Position numbers and translations under genes: made by a program. The notes under the pieces are model-generated. The model had not been told where the DNA came from. It saw only the letters and a program-made list of their open reading frames with translations, and did not search any database. From Akkermansiaceae bacterium (GTDB lineage: Bacteria; Verrucomicrobiota; Verrucomicrobiia; Verrucomicrobiales; Akkermansiaceae), in contig CAJJBQ010000001.1 in assembly GCA_905182405.1 (NCBI GenBank), positions 372,001-436,000 of the forward strand: a stretch of 64,000 bases of DNA, written 5' to 3'. This document shows, one piece after another, positions 34,675 through 44,474 of this stretch. How positions within the stretch are numbered: position 1 is the stretch's first letter; every line of letters begins with the position of its first letter.

Positions 34675-35460
34675 ATGCAAATGCTCGCCAGATCGCTTAC
34701 CTGCCTGTTCCCCGCCGTTCTGATCCTATTCCTCCTGATTTGCGGCGCCGGATTTGCGGAGAAGAAAATTCAGAAGAACGACGGAAAACCTCTGAGGGCT
34801 CTTCTCGTGACTGGAGGTGGTTATCACGACTACAAAAAGCAGAAGACGATTCTGACGGAAGGGATCAGTAAGCGTGCAAACGTCGAGTGGGATATTTTCA
34901 TAGGGGATGCCGCCAAGACCAAGGCGAAACTCAGTGAAGATGGGTGGGCCGATGATTATGATGTGATTGTTTACAATCTCTGTCACGCCCACGAGACCGA
35001 CGGGAATTTTGTGGAGGCACTCTCCAAAGTGCACCGTGAGGGCAAAGCTGCCGTCGTCCTCCATTGTTCGATGCATTCCTATCACTGGAAGGTTCCCGGC
35101 GAGACCAAGCACTGGCCGGCGATGTTGGGAGTGACTTCCCCGCGGCACGGAAAACATGCTCCGATCGAAGTGACGAACCTGGCCAAGGATCACGCAGTGA
35201 TGAAAGGCTTTCCGAAAAAGTGGACGACTCCGAAGGGTGAGCTTTATCACATCGATAAGACCTGGCCGTCCGCAACGGTTCTCGCCAAAGGATCAATCGA
35301 CGGCGGCAAGAAGTTCCACGACTGTGTGTGGGTGAATACCTATGGCAAAGGTCGCGTCTTCGGCACGACCCTCGGTCATCACAACGAAACGATGTCTGAA
35401 GACAACTATCTGGGCCTCGTGACCAGAGGACTGCTCTGGGCAACCGGTAATCTGGAGTAA
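34675..35460 (+). CDS. Exported ThuA-like protein
   Basis: The ATG at 34675 starts a Sec signal (MQMLARSLTCLFPAVLILFL) and gives 261 residues; the frame upstream of it has no coding features. The ThuA-like fold is shown by LRALLVTGGGYHDYKKQKTI, DYDVIVYNLCHAHETDGNFV, AAVVLHCSMHSYHWKVPGET and YGKGRVFGTTLGHHNETMSE. ThuA proteins are class-I-glutaminase-like folds first linked to trehalose use; ThuA/ThuB act in conversion of trehalose to 3-keto-trehalose. That chemistry fits the Gfo/Idh and DUF1080 genes around it, but the substrate here is unknown. It is followed at 133 bases by the heme dehydrogenase gene in the same direction. Confidence 0.85.
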   Translation: MQMLARSLTCLFPAVLILFLLICGAGFAEKKIQKNDGKPLRALLVTGGGYHDYKKQKTILTEGISKRANVEWDIFIGDAAKTKAKLSEDGWADDYDVIVYNLCHAHETDGNFVEALSKVHREGKAAVVLHCSMHSYHWKVPGETKHWPAMLGVTSPRHGKHAPIEVTNLAKDHAVMKGFPKKWTTPKGELYHIDKTWPSATVLAKGSIDGGKKFHDCVWVNTYGKGRVFGTTLGHHNETMSEDNYLGLVTRGLLWATGNLE

Positions 35461-35593
35461 AGTTGGAGCAGAATTCACCTCCCTAGTGCAGCTGACCTGA
35501 ACCGGGGATCGCTCCACCGCCGGGCGGCGGGATTGGAGCTGGGAAATTTCCAGGAATCAGCCAAGTTTTCTTCCTCCTCAGCAAATTTTTACA

Positions 35594-38500
35594 ATGAACA
35601 ACAATCGATTACCCCGTCGCCGAGCGACTAGTCTGGCTTTCGCGATGAGTGTCGCCAGTCCTTTGATTCTGAACGCACAAGCGCCGCCAGAACTCGACTC
35701 ACTCAAATTCTCCGGGCCGGATATCACTCCGTGTCCCGCTTGTCTCTGCTCCGCGCCGACTGGCGAAGTGTTCGTGGGAGTCGATCTGCTTGGTTCCCTC
35801 GGGAAGGGGGCCGGGAAGGGCCGGATCGTGCGTTTGGTGGATGCCGATGGAGATGGAACGCCGGAGACCCATTCGGTCTACACCGAGATCGACAATCCGC
35901 GGGGCCTCATCTCCGTGGGGACGAAGCTGTATGTCCTGCACACTGTGATCCCGAAAAGCACCGGTATCCTGGAATCCATGAATCTCTCGGTCTTCGAGGA
36001 CAAGGATTGGGATGGAGTTGCCGACGGGGAGGGTAAGATCCTGATTTCCGATGTGAGTCCGCCGAAACACAATCAGGATCGTGGTGCGGACCATACCACC
36101 AACGGTATTCGCATGGGGATCGATGGCTGGATCTATATCGCGGTCGGTGATTTTGGAATTCATGGAGCCAAGGGCACCGACGGCACGGAACTAACGATGC
36201 TTGGTGGCGGCGTGGTGCGCCTCCGCCCCGATGGGTCGGAGCTAGAAGTATACACGCATGGCCTTCGCAACATCTATGATATTGCGATCGATCCCTTGAT
36301 GAACATCTACACACGCGGGAATACCAATGATGGAGGGGGATGGAATGTGCGGTTTATTCATCACATTCAATCCGGCGAATACGGCTACCCCGTTCTCTTC
36401 AAGAGTTTCACGGACGAAATCATTCCAGCCCTTGTCGATGTCGGTGGTGGATCGGGAACCGGGTCACTCTTCCTGCAGGAACCCGGGTGGCCGGATAAAT
36501 TCAACAATGTGCCCCTGATGTGTGACTGGGGGCGCAGTCAATTGGTGATTCATCGTCTCACTTCGGACGGTGCGAGTTTCACCCAGGAACCTGAGAATTT
36601 CATCAAGCTGTCCCAGATCAGTGATATTGATGTCGATGCTTCCGGGCGTCTTTACGGTGCCGCGTGGAATGGTGCCGGGTATTCCGGAAACCCCGGCAAG
36701 GGTTTTGTCCAGCGCTACGTCCCCAAAGGATGGACATACAAGCCCTTCGCGAATCCTTCGAAACTTAAAGATCCGGCTCTGGTGGCCTTGCTTCGCTCGG
36801 AAAGTGCCACGGCGCGCTTGGCGGCATCGCAGGAATTGTTGAACCGTCCGCCAGCAGTGAAGGGTGTGATTTCCGTCGCGACGGATCAGGCTGCTTCGCT
36901 CGAGTCGCGGGTCGCGGCAATTTTCACCTACAAGCAAATGGCCGGGAAGAAGGCCAATCCAGGCTTGGTGAAACTGACTGCTGATCCGCTTGTGAAGGAG
37001 TGGGCGATGCGTGCCCTGACCGATCGCAAGACGCAGCTCGACGGGGTTACCAAGGAGTTATTTGTGGCGGGCCTCAAGAACTCGAGCCCCCGTGTGCAAG
37101 TTGCTGCGGCAGTGAGCCTTGGTCGCCTTGGGGATCGTTCAGCGGCCCATGCCTTGCTTACGATTTCATCGCCTCCAGGTGAGGCCGCCCCTGCCGATTT
37201 ACCAAAGCCTCTCGCATTCCAAAGCAAGGTCATCAGCGGTAAAAAGAGCGTGAAGATTGACGTGGATATCAGCGCTTTCAAGCAAGTCTACCTCATCGTC
37301 ACTGACGGCGGAAACGGGACTGGGAATGATCACGCGGCGTGGTTTACTCCCGTCTTTGAGAACGCGGCCGGGAAGGAAACGAAGCTTTCGTCCTTAAAGT
37401 GGAAATCGGCCAAAAGTGGCTGGGGAAAAATTGGCTTTGGCAAGAGTGCGGCAGGCGGAAAGTTGAAGACGACGGGTGGAGTTGATTCGCCCGATGGCCT
37501 CGGAACTCATGCGGATTCCGTAATCGTTTACGAAGTGCCGAAGGGGGCCACCCGCTTCAAGGCGACTGGTGGACTCGCTTCGACTTCTAAGGGAGGGAAC
37601 GTTCGCTTCATCGTGTCCGAAACGAAGAGTGCTGCGGTGGGCGGTTCCTCCAGCGAGGGCCCGCACGCGACACCCAATCCGGAGATTCTTGTTCCTCACA
37701 TTGCAGTCAAAGCCCTGGTTGATCTCCATGCGGCGAGCGCTTGTGTCGATGCCGTTGGTGGGCCCAACTCCCGGGGCGCGCTCTGGGCTCTGCGGAGGAT
37801 GCACGATGTCAACGTGGTAGACGGCTTGATCGCGAAGTACGGATCCTCCGCAGCGGGGAATGCCCGGGTCGGAATTCTACAAACGCTCATCCGTCTCTAT
37901 CATCAGGAAGCACCCTATGACGGCTCCTGGTGGTGGGGGACTCGACCTGACACACGCGGGCCCTACTACAAGCTGGCCAAGTGGGAGGCCTCCGACAAAA
38001 TCGAGATCTTTGTTCGTAGGGTATGGGAGGGCGCGGATGGTGCCTTGCGCCAGATCATTGCGGCATCAGTGACCAAGAATCGCGCCGGATTGACGGGGAT
38101 GGATGCAGCCCTCGCGGCGAAGACTAAAATCAAGCCGGCGGACCCGACTGTTAACCTTGCGAAGATTGCGGGGAAGAAGGGCCAGATTGGCAAGACCTCG
38201 ATCGAGGACGTCATGCTTTCTCTCAAGAAGCTCAAGGGGAAGCCGGAGCTCGGAAAGAAGCTCTTCACGGCGCAGGGGTGTATCGCCTGTCATACCGTCG
38301 AGAAGGGACAAGCGCTCAAGGGGCCGTTCATGGGGCAGGTTGGCGCGATTCTCTCACCGGAGCAAATTGCCGAGTCAATCCTCAAGCCCAATGCCTCGAT
38401 CTCCCAGGGCTTCGCGACGGTCCTGATCGAGACCAAGGATGGGAAATCGATCACCGGGTTTGTGACCGCCGAGAGTGCCGATGAACTCGAACTGCGTGAT

Positions 38501-38650
38501 ATCGCAGGGAAAGCCTATCGGGTGAAGACGAGTAACCTCAAGAAGCGCACCGAACTGGAGATTTCCATGATGCCGCCCGGACTGGCCAACGCCCTGAGCC
38601 TGGATGACTTTGCGGCACTGGTGGCGTTTCTCTTCGCGCAAAAAGGATGA
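35594..38650 (+). CDS. PVC-type dehydrogenase with HEAT repeats, NPCBM domain and C-terminal heme
   Basis: The 1,018-residue protein has a signal peptide (RRRATSLAFAMSVASPLILN), a propeller (GEVFVGVDLLGSLGKGAGKG, DADGDGTPETHSVY, GRLYGAAWNGAGYSGNPGKG), HEAT-like helices (about 395-530), an NPCBM-like carbohydrate-binding domain (about 545-680; KSVKIDVDISAFKQVYLIVT, DGLGTHADSVIVYEVPKG), more helices and a heme domain with CIACH at about 896-900 followed by GQVGAILSPEQIAESILKPN and LEISMMPPGLANALSLDDF. It should oxidise a sugar or alcohol outside the membrane with electrons leaving through its own heme. The NPCBM module distinguishes it from the protein at 3.2-6.7 kb and suggests glycan binding. 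Confidence 0.9.
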   Translation: MNNNRLPRRRATSLAFAMSVASPLILNAQAPPELDSLKFSGPDITPCPACLCSAPTGEVFVGVDLLGSLGKGAGKGRIVRLVDADGDGTPETHSVYTEIDNPRGLISVGTKLYVLHTVIPKSTGILESMNLSVFEDKDWDGVADGEGKILISDVSPPKHNQDRGADHTTNGIRMGIDGWIYIAVGDFGIHGAKGTDGTELTMLGGGVVRLRPDGSELEVYTHGLRNIYDIAIDPLMNIYTRGNTNDGGGWNVRFIHHIQSGEYGYPVLFKSFTDEIIPALVDVGGGSGTGSLFLQEPGWPDKFNNVPLMCDWGRSQLVIHRLTSDGASFTQEPENFIKLSQISDIDVDASGRLYGAAWNGAGYSGNPGKGFVQRYVPKGWTYKPFANPSKLKDPALVALLRSESATARLAASQELLNRPPAVKGVISVATDQAASLESRVAAIFTYKQMAGKKANPGLVKLTADPLVKEWAMRALTDRKTQLDGVTKELFVAGLKNSSPRVQVAAAVSLGRLGDRSAAHALLTISSPPGEAAPADLPKPLAFQSKVISGKKSVKIDVDISAFKQVYLIVTDGGNGTGNDHAAWFTPVFENAAGKETKLSSLKWKSAKSGWGKIGFGKSAAGGKLKTTGGVDSPDGLGTHADSVIVYEVPKGATRFKATGGLASTSKGGNVRFIVSETKSAAVGGSSSEGPHATPNPEILVPHIAVKALVDLHAASACVDAVGGPNSRGALWALRRMHDVNVVDGLIAKYGSSAAGNARVGILQTLIRLYHQEAPYDGSWWWGTRPDTRGPYYKLAKWEASDKIEIFVRRVWEGADGALRQIIAASVTKNRAGLTGMDAALAAKTKIKPADPTVNLAKIAGKKGQIGKTSIEDVMLSLKKLKGKPELGKKLFTAQGCIACHTVEKGQALKGPFMGQVGAILSPEQIAESILKPNASISQGFATVLIETKDGKSITGFVTAESADELELRDIAGKAYRVKTSNLKKRTELEISMMPPGLANALSLDDFAALVAFLFAQKG

Positions 38651-38755
38651 CTCAAGTTCGCGATCAAGGAGGTATTCCAAAGCGAGGGACTACAGGTCAG
38701 CGGAGGAGATTCCACGCCCTGCTAGCTCGCTTCCGGGCTGGGCGAGAAGGAATAG

Positions 38756-38986
38756 GGACGGGCGCTCAAACAGGGCGATTGGAATGCCTGCCGAATCGTG
38801 GCCAGAGGGAATCACTTTAAGCTCTTCATCAATGGGAAACTCTCATCCGAGTTTGCCGACAAGTTGGACGGTAAACAACTGACGAAGGGATTCATCGGAC
38901 TTCAACTTCACGACAAGGGGATGGTGGCGGAATACAAAGATCTGTTCCTCAAAAAAAGAGGAAGCTTTCCTCTGAGCCACGCGTAA
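38756..38986 (+). pseudogene. C-terminal fragment of a DUF1080 protein
   Basis: After a TAG at 38753 the frame reads GRALKQGDWNACRIVARGNH, FKLFINGKLSSEFADKLDGK and KGFIGLQLHDKGMVAEYKDL. This is the last third of the DUF1080 (3-keto-disaccharide hydrolase) jelly-roll, where PGDWNxYRIxAxGNHixxxxNG is highly conserved. The first two-thirds and any start codon are missing. It sits directly before the SASA esterase gene, so an intact DUF1080 gene probably once belonged to this operon. Confidence 0.7.
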
Positions 38987-38997
38987 AAGAATTCATC

Positions 38998-39922
38998 ATG
39001 AAGCGCACTCTCCTTACTCTTCTCGGCTTCGCAATCGGAATTTCGGGTCTCGCCGCAGCTCTCCCGAAAGGGCCTGTAAAGGTCTTCATCCTGGCCGGAC
39101 AGTCGAACATGGAGGGCGCGGGAAAGGTTGAGGGCGATCCGAAGCGAAACGGAGGGAAGGGGAGCCTCAGTCATCTCGCCGGGAATTCAGAAAAGTACAA
39201 GCACCTCAAGGATAAGGAGGGCAAGTGGATCGAACGCGACGATGTGTTGATCTGGTATCTTGGGCGCAAGGGAAAGCTTGCCCCGGGCTTCGGAGCCAGG
39301 CCCGGCGCGATCGGTCCCGAATATGCCTTCGGTCATGTCATGGGCGACGCGATCGGGGAACCGGTTCTCCTCATCAAGACTGCGTGGGGTGGCAAGAGCC
39401 TGCAGAAAGATTTTCGTCCGCCGAGTTCGGGCGGGGAGCTTGGTCCGTATTACACGGAGATGCTCGGGTATGTGAAGGAGGTGCTTGGCAACCTCGGAAA
39501 GCACTTTCCCGACTTGAAGGGAAGGGCTCACGAGGTGGTGGGCTTTGGCTGGCACCAGGGATGGAACGATGGATGCGGAATGCCTGCGACGCTTGAGTAC
39601 GAGAAGAACCTCGCCAACTTCATCCGCGATGTGCGCAAGGAACTCGGTATCAAAAATCTCCCCTTTGTGATCGCAGACAGTGGCTTTGGCGGGGTGAACC
39701 AAAAAGTGGAATCGCCGCCTCCTGATTCGTAAGGCCCAGGCGGCACCGGAGGCCTATCCCGAATTTAAGGGCAACGTCGACTGCGTCCAGACCGCTGGTT
39801 TTTTCCGCTCCGCCGAAGAATCCCCATCCCGGCAAGGCTACCATTGGAATGGCAACGCCGAGACTTACTATTTGATCGGGGAAGCGATGGGAGAGGCCAT
39901 GAAGAAGCTCAGCGATCAGTAG
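38998..39922 (+). pseudogene. SASA-family carbohydrate esterase with a frameshift
   Basis: The first frame (38998-39732, 244 codons) has a Sec signal (MKRTLLTLLGFAIGISGLAA) and SASA-family motifs: VFILAGQSNMEGAG with the catalytic Ser, LLIKTAWGGKSL and VVGFGWHQGWNDGCG. It then runs into a stop after PPPDS. Shifting by one base at about 39709 gives NRRLLIRKAQAAPEAYPEFK, VDCVQTAGFFR, YHWNGNAETYYLIGEAMGEA and MKKLSDQ, ending at the TAG at 39920-39922. The catalytic His region (YHWNGNAETY) lies in the shifted part, so the one-frame product would be inactive. Either a real frameshift mutation or one sequencing error near 39709 explains it. Confidence 0.8.
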
Positions 39923-39936
39923 CTCTTCGACAATCA

Positions 39937-41421
39937 TCAAGCGAGCAATTCCTTGATGACATGGCCGTGCACATCGGTGAGGCGGCGGTCAATGCTGTCC
40001 TTGCGGAAGGTCAGTTTCTCGTGATCCAAACCGAGGAGGTGCATGATCGTGGCGTGGATGTCATAGACTTCGGTGGGATTTCGACGATCGAGTGGCTTGT
40101 AGCCCCACTCATCGCTTTCGCCATGGACCAGGCCGCCCTTGATCCCTCCGCCCGCGAGCCAATTGGTAAAGACAAAGGGATTGTGGTCGCGGCCTTTGCT
40201 TCCCTGGGTGGAGGGCATGCGTCCGAATTCGGTGGTCCATAGAATGATGGTATCATCGAGCATTCCCCGCTGTTTTAGATCGGTGATCAGAGCTGAAGTG
40301 CCAATCGCCATGCCGTTGGCAAGAGGTCCGTGATCACGCTCGATATCCTCGTGGCTGTCCCAATTTCGTCGGGGGAACCCGTTGTCGTTTCCGCTCCAAA
40401 TTTGCACGAATCGTACTCCTCGTTCGAGGAGTCGGCGAGCGGTCAGGCACTTGCGCCCGAAGTAGTCCGCCTCTTCTGGCGCGTTGATCGTCTTGGGCCA
40501 TTGGGTGCCGGGTTCCGCCAAGCCATACATCTTTTTGATGAAAGCGGGCTCCTTGGAAAGATCGAGTGCTTCGGGAGCGGAGAGCTGCATCCGGGCGGCC
40601 ATTTCATAGCTCTTGATGCGGGCCTCAAGCCGGGAGTCGCCCGGCCGCTCGCGAGCATGTTCACGATTTAGGCGGGCCAGCACGGCCTGACCATCGGCAT
40701 CGGCCATACTAGTCGCGAAGTTCGTTTTTCCGGAGGGTCGCAAGTGGGTGATCGGATCGGAAGTGCCAGGACGAATGATCGTTCCCTGATGCTGTGCGGG
40801 AAGAAAGGCCGAGGACCAGTTCTTCGGTCCGTTCGAGGCAAAGCCACGGTGATCCGGGAGAACGACGAAGGTAGGCAATTCATCGCTCAGGTTTCCCAGA
40901 CCATAACTGATCCAGCAACCCATGCCTGGAAAACCGGGACGGTTGAATCCGGTCGCTTGCAAATAGGTGGCTTGGCTGTGGACACCGCTTTTTCCGGTGA
41001 CGTTGTGCACGAATGAGATTTCATCGATCACCGAACCAAGGGGAGCGACCGGTTCGCTGATCATTTTTCCGCAAGCTCCGTAAGGCTGGAAATCCCACAC
41101 CGGCTTCATCCAGGGACCGAGACCATTCTGGAAGGCTTCGACGTGCTCGCCGAAGTCCGATTTTTCTCCGTGGTGTTTAATGAGGGCGGGTTTGTAATCG
41201 AAGAGATCGAGGTGGCTCGCGGCACCAGCCATGAAGAGTTGGACAACCCGCTTCGCCCTCGGCGGATGGTGGGCGATTTGGGTGACGCTATTCGGTGGGA
41301 TTTGCGCGGCACCGAGCTCCTGTTGGAGCATCGCATTCAGGGCAATGCTTCCAAAGCCTCCCCCGGCGGTCTTGAGTAGATCACGGCGGGATTGGAGGTT
41401 AATCGATAAAGGAAAATTCAT
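39937..41421 (-). CDS. DUF1501 protein, Tat-exported
   Basis: The 494-residue protein has a Tat-like signal (LQSRRDLLKTAGGGFGSIAL). Typical DUF1501 blocks follow: AKRVVQLFMAGAASHLDLFD, YKPALIKHHGE, SFVHNVTGKSGVHSQATYLQ, PTFVVLPDHRGFASNGPKNW, ERGVRFVQIWSGNDNGFPRR, LWTTEFGRMPSTQGSKGRDH and VYDIHATIMHLLGLDHEKLT. The fold is that of alkaline phosphatase/sulfatase, but the reaction is unknown. The start overlaps the stop of the DUF1549/DUF1553 gene by 23 bases, which is the usual PVC pairing, and the two must be co-expressed. Confidence 0.92.
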   Translation of the reverse strand: MNFPLSINLQSRRDLLKTAGGGFGSIALNAMLQQELGAAQIPPNSVTQIAHHPPRAKRVVQLFMAGAASHLDLFDYKPALIKHHGEKSDFGEHVEAFQNGLGPWMKPVWDFQPYGACGKMISEPVAPLGSVIDEISFVHNVTGKSGVHSQATYLQATGFNRPGFPGMGCWISYGLGNLSDELPTFVVLPDHRGFASNGPKNWSSAFLPAQHQGTIIRPGTSDPITHLRPSGKTNFATSMADADGQAVLARLNREHARERPGDSRLEARIKSYEMAARMQLSAPEALDLSKEPAFIKKMYGLAEPGTQWPKTINAPEEADYFGRKCLTARRLLERGVRFVQIWSGNDNGFPRRNWDSHEDIERDHGPLANGMAIGTSALITDLKQRGMLDDTIILWTTEFGRMPSTQGSKGRDHNPFVFTNWLAGGGIKGGLVHGESDEWGYKPLDRRNPTEVYDIHATIMHLLGLDHEKLTFRKDSIDRRLTDVHGHVIKELLA

Positions 41422-44116
41422 TGAGATTGAGGATGAGACGACAGGTCGCGGCGAGGCCGTGTTCGGCGGCGTAGTCGTTCAGGGTTTTAAGTTCCGAGGG
41501 ATTTGGAGAGCGGGCCAAGGCGAGAGTGAAGGCGGCTGCAACGGGTTCGGGTTCGGCGGAAATTCGCTCCGCGAAATGCTCTGACATCCGCAGCAGGAGG
41601 GCATTGTTTAGCATCGCGAGGGCCTGTAAGGCGGTGTTGGTTTCGCTGCGTTTATCGACGAGTAGCGAGGGATCGGCGCAGTCGAGCGCGTCCATCAATG
41701 GCTGGGGCTGGGATCGGACCGCGAAGCGATAAACCGAACGCCGATGGATCGCGGGGTCATCGGGATCAGATAGATGATACTGATAGTGTGGTGAATGTTC
41801 CGGGTGCTCTATGACGAAGTCCTGAAATGAGGGGCCACCCATTTTGAGGCCGAGCTTTCCGGCGAGTGCGAGGACCGAATCGCGGACGACCTCGGCTTCC
41901 ACGCGGCGGCGGTTTTGTCGCCAGAGATATTGATTCGAGGAATCGATTTGCGCCATCGTGGCAATGTCCGAGCTGGATTGCCGGTAGACCGCGCTCTTCA
42001 AGATTAGGCGATGCAAATGCTTCATCGATCCACCGCTTTCGCGGAACTCCACCGCGAGCCAGTCAAGAAGTTCGGGATGCGAAGGCGCGGCTCCGATACG
42101 CCCAAAATCATTTGGAGTATCGACGATTCCACGACCGAAATGATACTGCCAGATTCGATTCACAATGCTGCGCCAAGTCAGTTTATTTTCCGGGTGGGTG
42201 ATCCATTCAGCAAGGGCGACCCGCCGATCACCTTCGTGGTGATTTGCGGGGAGTTTGAAGCGTTCGGGAAGGGAATCGACGATGCCCGGCACCGCTCCGG
42301 GAGTCACGGGATCTCCGGGCTGCGAGACATCACCACGGTTGAGCACGAAGATCGGCCGCGGAGTTCCCTGTAATCCACCCCTCCCGATGAAGTTGCCCGA
42401 TCCCTTGTGAATTGTCCCCGCATAGATTTTTTGGGGCTTCGGTAATCCGGCGATCTTTTGTTCCAGCTCGGACTTGATCGCCACTTGCTCGACCCTCGCT
42501 GCAGCCTTGGGGCCGGCGACTCTGAGAAGCAATTTGTTGCGCAGGTCTACGAGTCGGGCGAGCTGGGCCGATTGATCCTTGGAATCTCCGGGAAGCCATT
42601 TTTCGAGGTGAATTTTCGAGCTTCCCCCAAACAAACCATCGCTGACATTCTTTTTGCTCCATCGTGGCGGAGCTTGGATGGAGTCAAGAGAATGGACCCC
42701 GACAACCTCTGCGACTTTGCCATCGGCGATGACCGCGAGTTCGCCCAGCGCAAAAATCCAGTCTTCCGAAACCGTCTGACCCTTCATGTGTCGGGGCCAC
42801 AGCTTGCTAGCGGTCATTCTGAGATAGCGGGCTTCAATGCCTCCCGCCTTGATCTCAACCGGCTCGCTACCTGGTCGAGGATGGTCAACGTCTTCAAATT
42901 GCGCCACGAGTGTTGCCTTCTCGAATGATTCTTCCAAGGCAGTTTCAATTCGGAATTGATAGGGGAATCCAAAATCGTCGAAGCCATATTCTTTGGCTCC
43001 GAAAAGGCCGATTGTTTGAATTGAGGCAACTCTTCCGAGATCGATCTGGATCCATTTTTCGGTGTCTTGGGTGCTTGCGATTTTACTATGATATCCAAAT
43101 TGGCTGGAATTTGAATTTTCCGAAGAAAGAGATTTTTCGATCTTCGCGATCTTCTTTTCAGCGATTCGGATCTCGTCGGTTTTTGCCTTTTCGATCTCTT
43201 GATTCAATTTTGCAATTGCTTGCTCCGAACTGGAAAGTTGAGCTTTCAATTCCAAGCGCTTTGCTGCGATTTTGGGATCGATATCGTAATCACGATCCGC
43301 CCGGTCCAGGGCCGCGAATACCGATTGCAGGGAATAGTAGTCGGTCATCGTCACCGGATCGGCTTTATGGTCGTGGCACTGCGCGCACTGGACGGTGATC
43401 GAGCTGAAAGTATTCATGGTGGTGGCGACCATGTCATCGCGGTCGAGATGCCGCGCGATCTTGCCATCGCGTTTCGTTTCGGGGACTTCGGCGTGGCCGA
43501 TGAAATCCCATGGCCCGGCTGCGATGAACCCGGTGGCGACCACACCATCTGGAGAGGTCGGCCAGAGGATATCGCCCGCAATCTGTTCCTTCACAAACTG
43601 TGCGTAGGGTTTATCCTCATTGAAGGACCGGATGACATAGTCACGGTAGGGCCAGGCATTCAGGCGGAGCTTGTCCTTGTCGTATCCATGGGTCTCGCCG
43701 AAGTGGACCACATCGAGCCAATGACGTGCCCAACGTTCGCCATAACGCGGCGAGTCCAGGAGCTTCTCCACCAGTTTCTCGTAGGCATTGGGATCTGGAT
43801 CGTTGACGAATTTTTCGACCTCATCGGGTGTGGGGGGAAGCCCGATAATATTGAAATAAAGCCGTCGGACGAGCATGCGGCGGTCGGCTTCGGGCGATAG
43901 CCGTAATCCCTGCTCTTGTAGTTTGGCAATGACGAAGCGATCGATTTTATTGAAGGCGCGATCCGCATCCCTGAACTCGCCGATTCTTGGTGCGATGGGC
44001 CGCGAAAGGGGGCGGAAGGACCACCAGGTCGGGTCTTCACCTCGCGAAGAATCGAGCAGCAACCCACAGAGCAGGATGAGGGGCAGGATGGAAAATCTGC
44101 GGGGCATGGTCTTCAT
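41399..44116 (-). CDS. DUF1549/DUF1553 cytochrome-type protein with inserted discoidin-like domain
   Basis: The 905-residue product has a signal peptide (to about residue 26), then DUF1549 (FNKIDRFVIAKLQEQGLRLS, LVRRLYFNIIGLPPTPDEVE, RWARHWLDVVHFGETHGYDK) with a heme motif CAQCHDHKADP at C244-C247-H248. A coiled coil (about 285-325, SSSEQAIAKLNQEIEKAKTD) and an F5/8C-like domain (TEKWIQIDLGRVASIQTIGL, GGIEARYLRMTASKL) follow, then DUF1553 (RVALAEWITHPENKLTWRSI, VNRIWQYHFGRGIVDTPNDF, LILKSAVYRQSSS, ALQALAMLNNALLLRMSEHF). The N-terminal PSCyt1 heme domain of most family members is absent. The DUF1501 partner follows with overlap. Role in extracytoplasmic electron transfer or sugar oxidation is inferred. 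Confidence 0.9.
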   Translation of the reverse strand: MKTMPRRFSILPLILLCGLLLDSSRGEDPTWWSFRPLSRPIAPRIGEFRDADRAFNKIDRFVIAKLQEQGLRLSPEADRRMLVRRLYFNIIGLPPTPDEVEKFVNDPDPNAYEKLVEKLLDSPRYGERWARHWLDVVHFGETHGYDKDKLRLNAWPYRDYVIRSFNEDKPYAQFVKEQIAGDILWPTSPDGVVATGFIAAGPWDFIGHAEVPETKRDGKIARHLDRDDMVATTMNTFSSITVQCAQCHDHKADPVTMTDYYSLQSVFAALDRADRDYDIDPKIAAKRLELKAQLSSSEQAIAKLNQEIEKAKTDEIRIAEKKIAKIEKSLSSENSNSSQFGYHSKIASTQDTEKWIQIDLGRVASIQTIGLFGAKEYGFDDFGFPYQFRIETALEESFEKATLVAQFEDVDHPRPGSEPVEIKAGGIEARYLRMTASKLWPRHMKGQTVSEDWIFALGELAVIADGKVAEVVGVHSLDSIQAPPRWSKKNVSDGLFGGSSKIHLEKWLPGDSKDQSAQLARLVDLRNKLLLRVAGPKAAARVEQVAIKSELEQKIAGLPKPQKIYAGTIHKGSGNFIGRGGLQGTPRPIFVLNRGDVSQPGDPVTPGAVPGIVDSLPERFKLPANHHEGDRRVALAEWITHPENKLTWRSIVNRIWQYHFGRGIVDTPNDFGRIGAAPSHPELLDWLAVEFRESGGSMKHLHRLILKSAVYRQSSSDIATMAQIDSSNQYLWRQNRRRVEAEVVRDSVLALAGKLGLKMGGPSFQDFVIEHPEHSPHYQYHLSDPDDPAIHRRSVYRFAVRSQPQPLMDALDCADPSLLVDKRSETNTALQALAMLNNALLLRMSEHFAERISAEPEPVAAAFTLALARSPNPSELKTLNDYAAEHGLAATCRLILNLNEFSFID

Positions 44117-44474
44117 GTAACGAAATATTCGCTCTCATTTCATCAAAAAAGCGATCACGTGATGTTATTCATACCGGATCGAGCCGGGATATGTTTCGCA
44201 AGATACCTTGTCTCTCGTTCGATTTGTTTGCGATTACGCTCTGGCATTCTTGATTTTCGTTTTGAGAGCTTCAGCCGCGGCAGCCTTGAGGATCCTAACG
44301 GCCTTGGCCATGTAGTAGGTTTCGGAACTGTCGGCGACAGAGAATCCTTCGCTCTCGGACCCGAAGTCATGAACCCATCTCATTCTAGGTTGTCTTTTTC
44401 TAGGCTCTTACCATTACCAGAAGTGCGCAAAACTTCGCGCACGCGCAGCCTATCTTCAAAGAGCCAGGTGGGAT
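44117..44474. other. 358-base gap with a short coding-like remnant
   Basis: Only one coding-like stretch is seen, the 49-codon minus-strand frame at 44234-44383. The remainder shows no motif or repeat. Confidence 0.5.
44234..44383 (-). pseudogene. 49-codon coding-like remnant of unknown family
   Basis: The frame reads MRWVHDFGSESEGFSVADSS, ETYYMAKAVRILKAAAAEAL and KTKIKNARA then stop. Codon choice is like the neighbours and the C-terminal helix is amphipathic, but no family was recognised. It has no strong ribosome-binding site. It may be the 3' end of a lost gene. Confidence 0.25.
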
